A stretch of DNA of 64,000 nt from Ruegeria profundi (GTDB lineage Bacteria; Pseudomonadota; Alphaproteobacteria; Rhodobacterales; Rhodobacteraceae), in assembly GCF_001507545.1 (NCBI RefSeq), contig NZ_LQBP01000007.1, positions 62,001 to 126,000 of the forward strand, in the 5' to 3' direction. Below, one piece after another: positions 63,906 to 64,000 of the stretch (the first letter of the stretch is position 1; every line of letters starts with the position of its first letter). The notes under the pieces were generated by a model. That model was not told the DNA's origin. It worked only from the letters and a program-made list of their open reading frames with translations, and did no database searches. Position numbers and translations under genes: made by a program.

Positions 63906-64000
63906 ATGCCCTTCTTGTTGCTACTGCTGGCCGCCGGAGTGTTCGCCTATTTCTTTTGGCGGTCGCGGACGACTTCTTTGACGCGCGATTGCAGATGGCG
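63906..64000 (+). CDS. small membrane protein, 5' part only (cut by window)
   Basis: From ATG 63906 the frame reads PFLLLLLAAGVFAYFFWRS then TTSLTRDCRW and runs off the window after 31 codons. A hydrophobic N-terminal helix followed by T-R-D-C-R-W fits a small roseobacter family with a cysteine motif past the helix; the rest lies outside. No clear ribosome site is visible. Confidence 0.5.
   Translation, partial: MPFLLLLLAAGVFAYFFWRSRTTSLTRDCRW

Overview
The window reads as a chromosomal segment of an alphaproteobacterium of the family Rhodobacteraceae, most likely a marine Roseobacter-clade species (Ruegeria/Phaeobacter-like). This rests on protein character and gene order: a split suc/mdh/sdh TCA arrangement, an ethylmalonyl-CoA pathway pair (malyl-CoA thioesterase and mesaconyl-CoA hydratase) around NnrU and DUF1737 genes, an orphan 44-residue aa3-oxidase subunit IV, TIGR02302, DUF1194 and DUF6173-like proteins, and polyhydroxybutyrate genes. 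The DNA is GC-rich and densely coding. I see no rRNA, tRNA, CRISPR array, insertion sequence, prophage or replication origin.

Layout. 1-5.7 kb: a truncated DsbD-type periplasmic protein, YqgE, Sua5 (tRNA t6A), then a DmdC-like acyl-CoA dehydrogenase coupled to an MBL-fold hydrolase and a small unknown protein. 5.8-9.0 kb: a membrane-anchored glycerophosphodiesterase overlapping a secreted phospholipase-A2-like protein, oxidase subunit IV and a lipoprotein. 9.0-10.1 kb: azlCD. 10.1-14.4 kb: molybdenum cofactor genes fdhD, mobA, mobB and a moeA with an extra N-terminal domain. 14.4-23.7 kb: housekeeping (greA, soxR with a divergent VOC gene, ETF-ubiquinone oxidoreductase, TPR protein, ispE, polyprenyl synthase, a tRNA-methyltransferase-like protein). 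23.7-31 kb: DMT exporter with LysR regulator, a 36-codon ORF, phaB, phaA, an EAL protein, sterol desaturase and small unknowns. 31-41.4 kb: tlpA, argH, two small lipoproteins, lysA, TIGR02302, a zinc-ribbon protein, and ftsE-ftsX-plsC-PPOX. 41.4-42.6 kb: a flavin oxidoreductase and a divergent TetR regulator with three identical operator-like palindromes.

42.6-55.2 kb is the minus-strand TCA block: mdh, then sucC, (129-aa ORF), sucD, (two DUF805 genes, a sulfotransferase), sucA, sucB, (89-aa ORF, MAPEG), lpdA. 55.4-64 kb holds a TauE-type exporter, the ethylmalonyl-CoA cluster, a DUF1194 VWA protein and sdhCDAB, followed by two small ORFs, the last cut by the window edge.

The most notable non-coding signal is a pair of 10-bp palindromes (TGTGATCACA) with 21-bp centre spacing, placed about 110 bp upstream of both sucC and sdhC, with related copies at 59286 and 60000. 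It points to a shared TCA-cycle regulator not encoded here. The most notable protein observation is the PLA2-like secreted protein translationally coupled to a glycerophosphodiesterase, suggesting a phospholipid-degradation module. I did not find a clearly new multi-gene defence or mobile system; most of the window is core genome.
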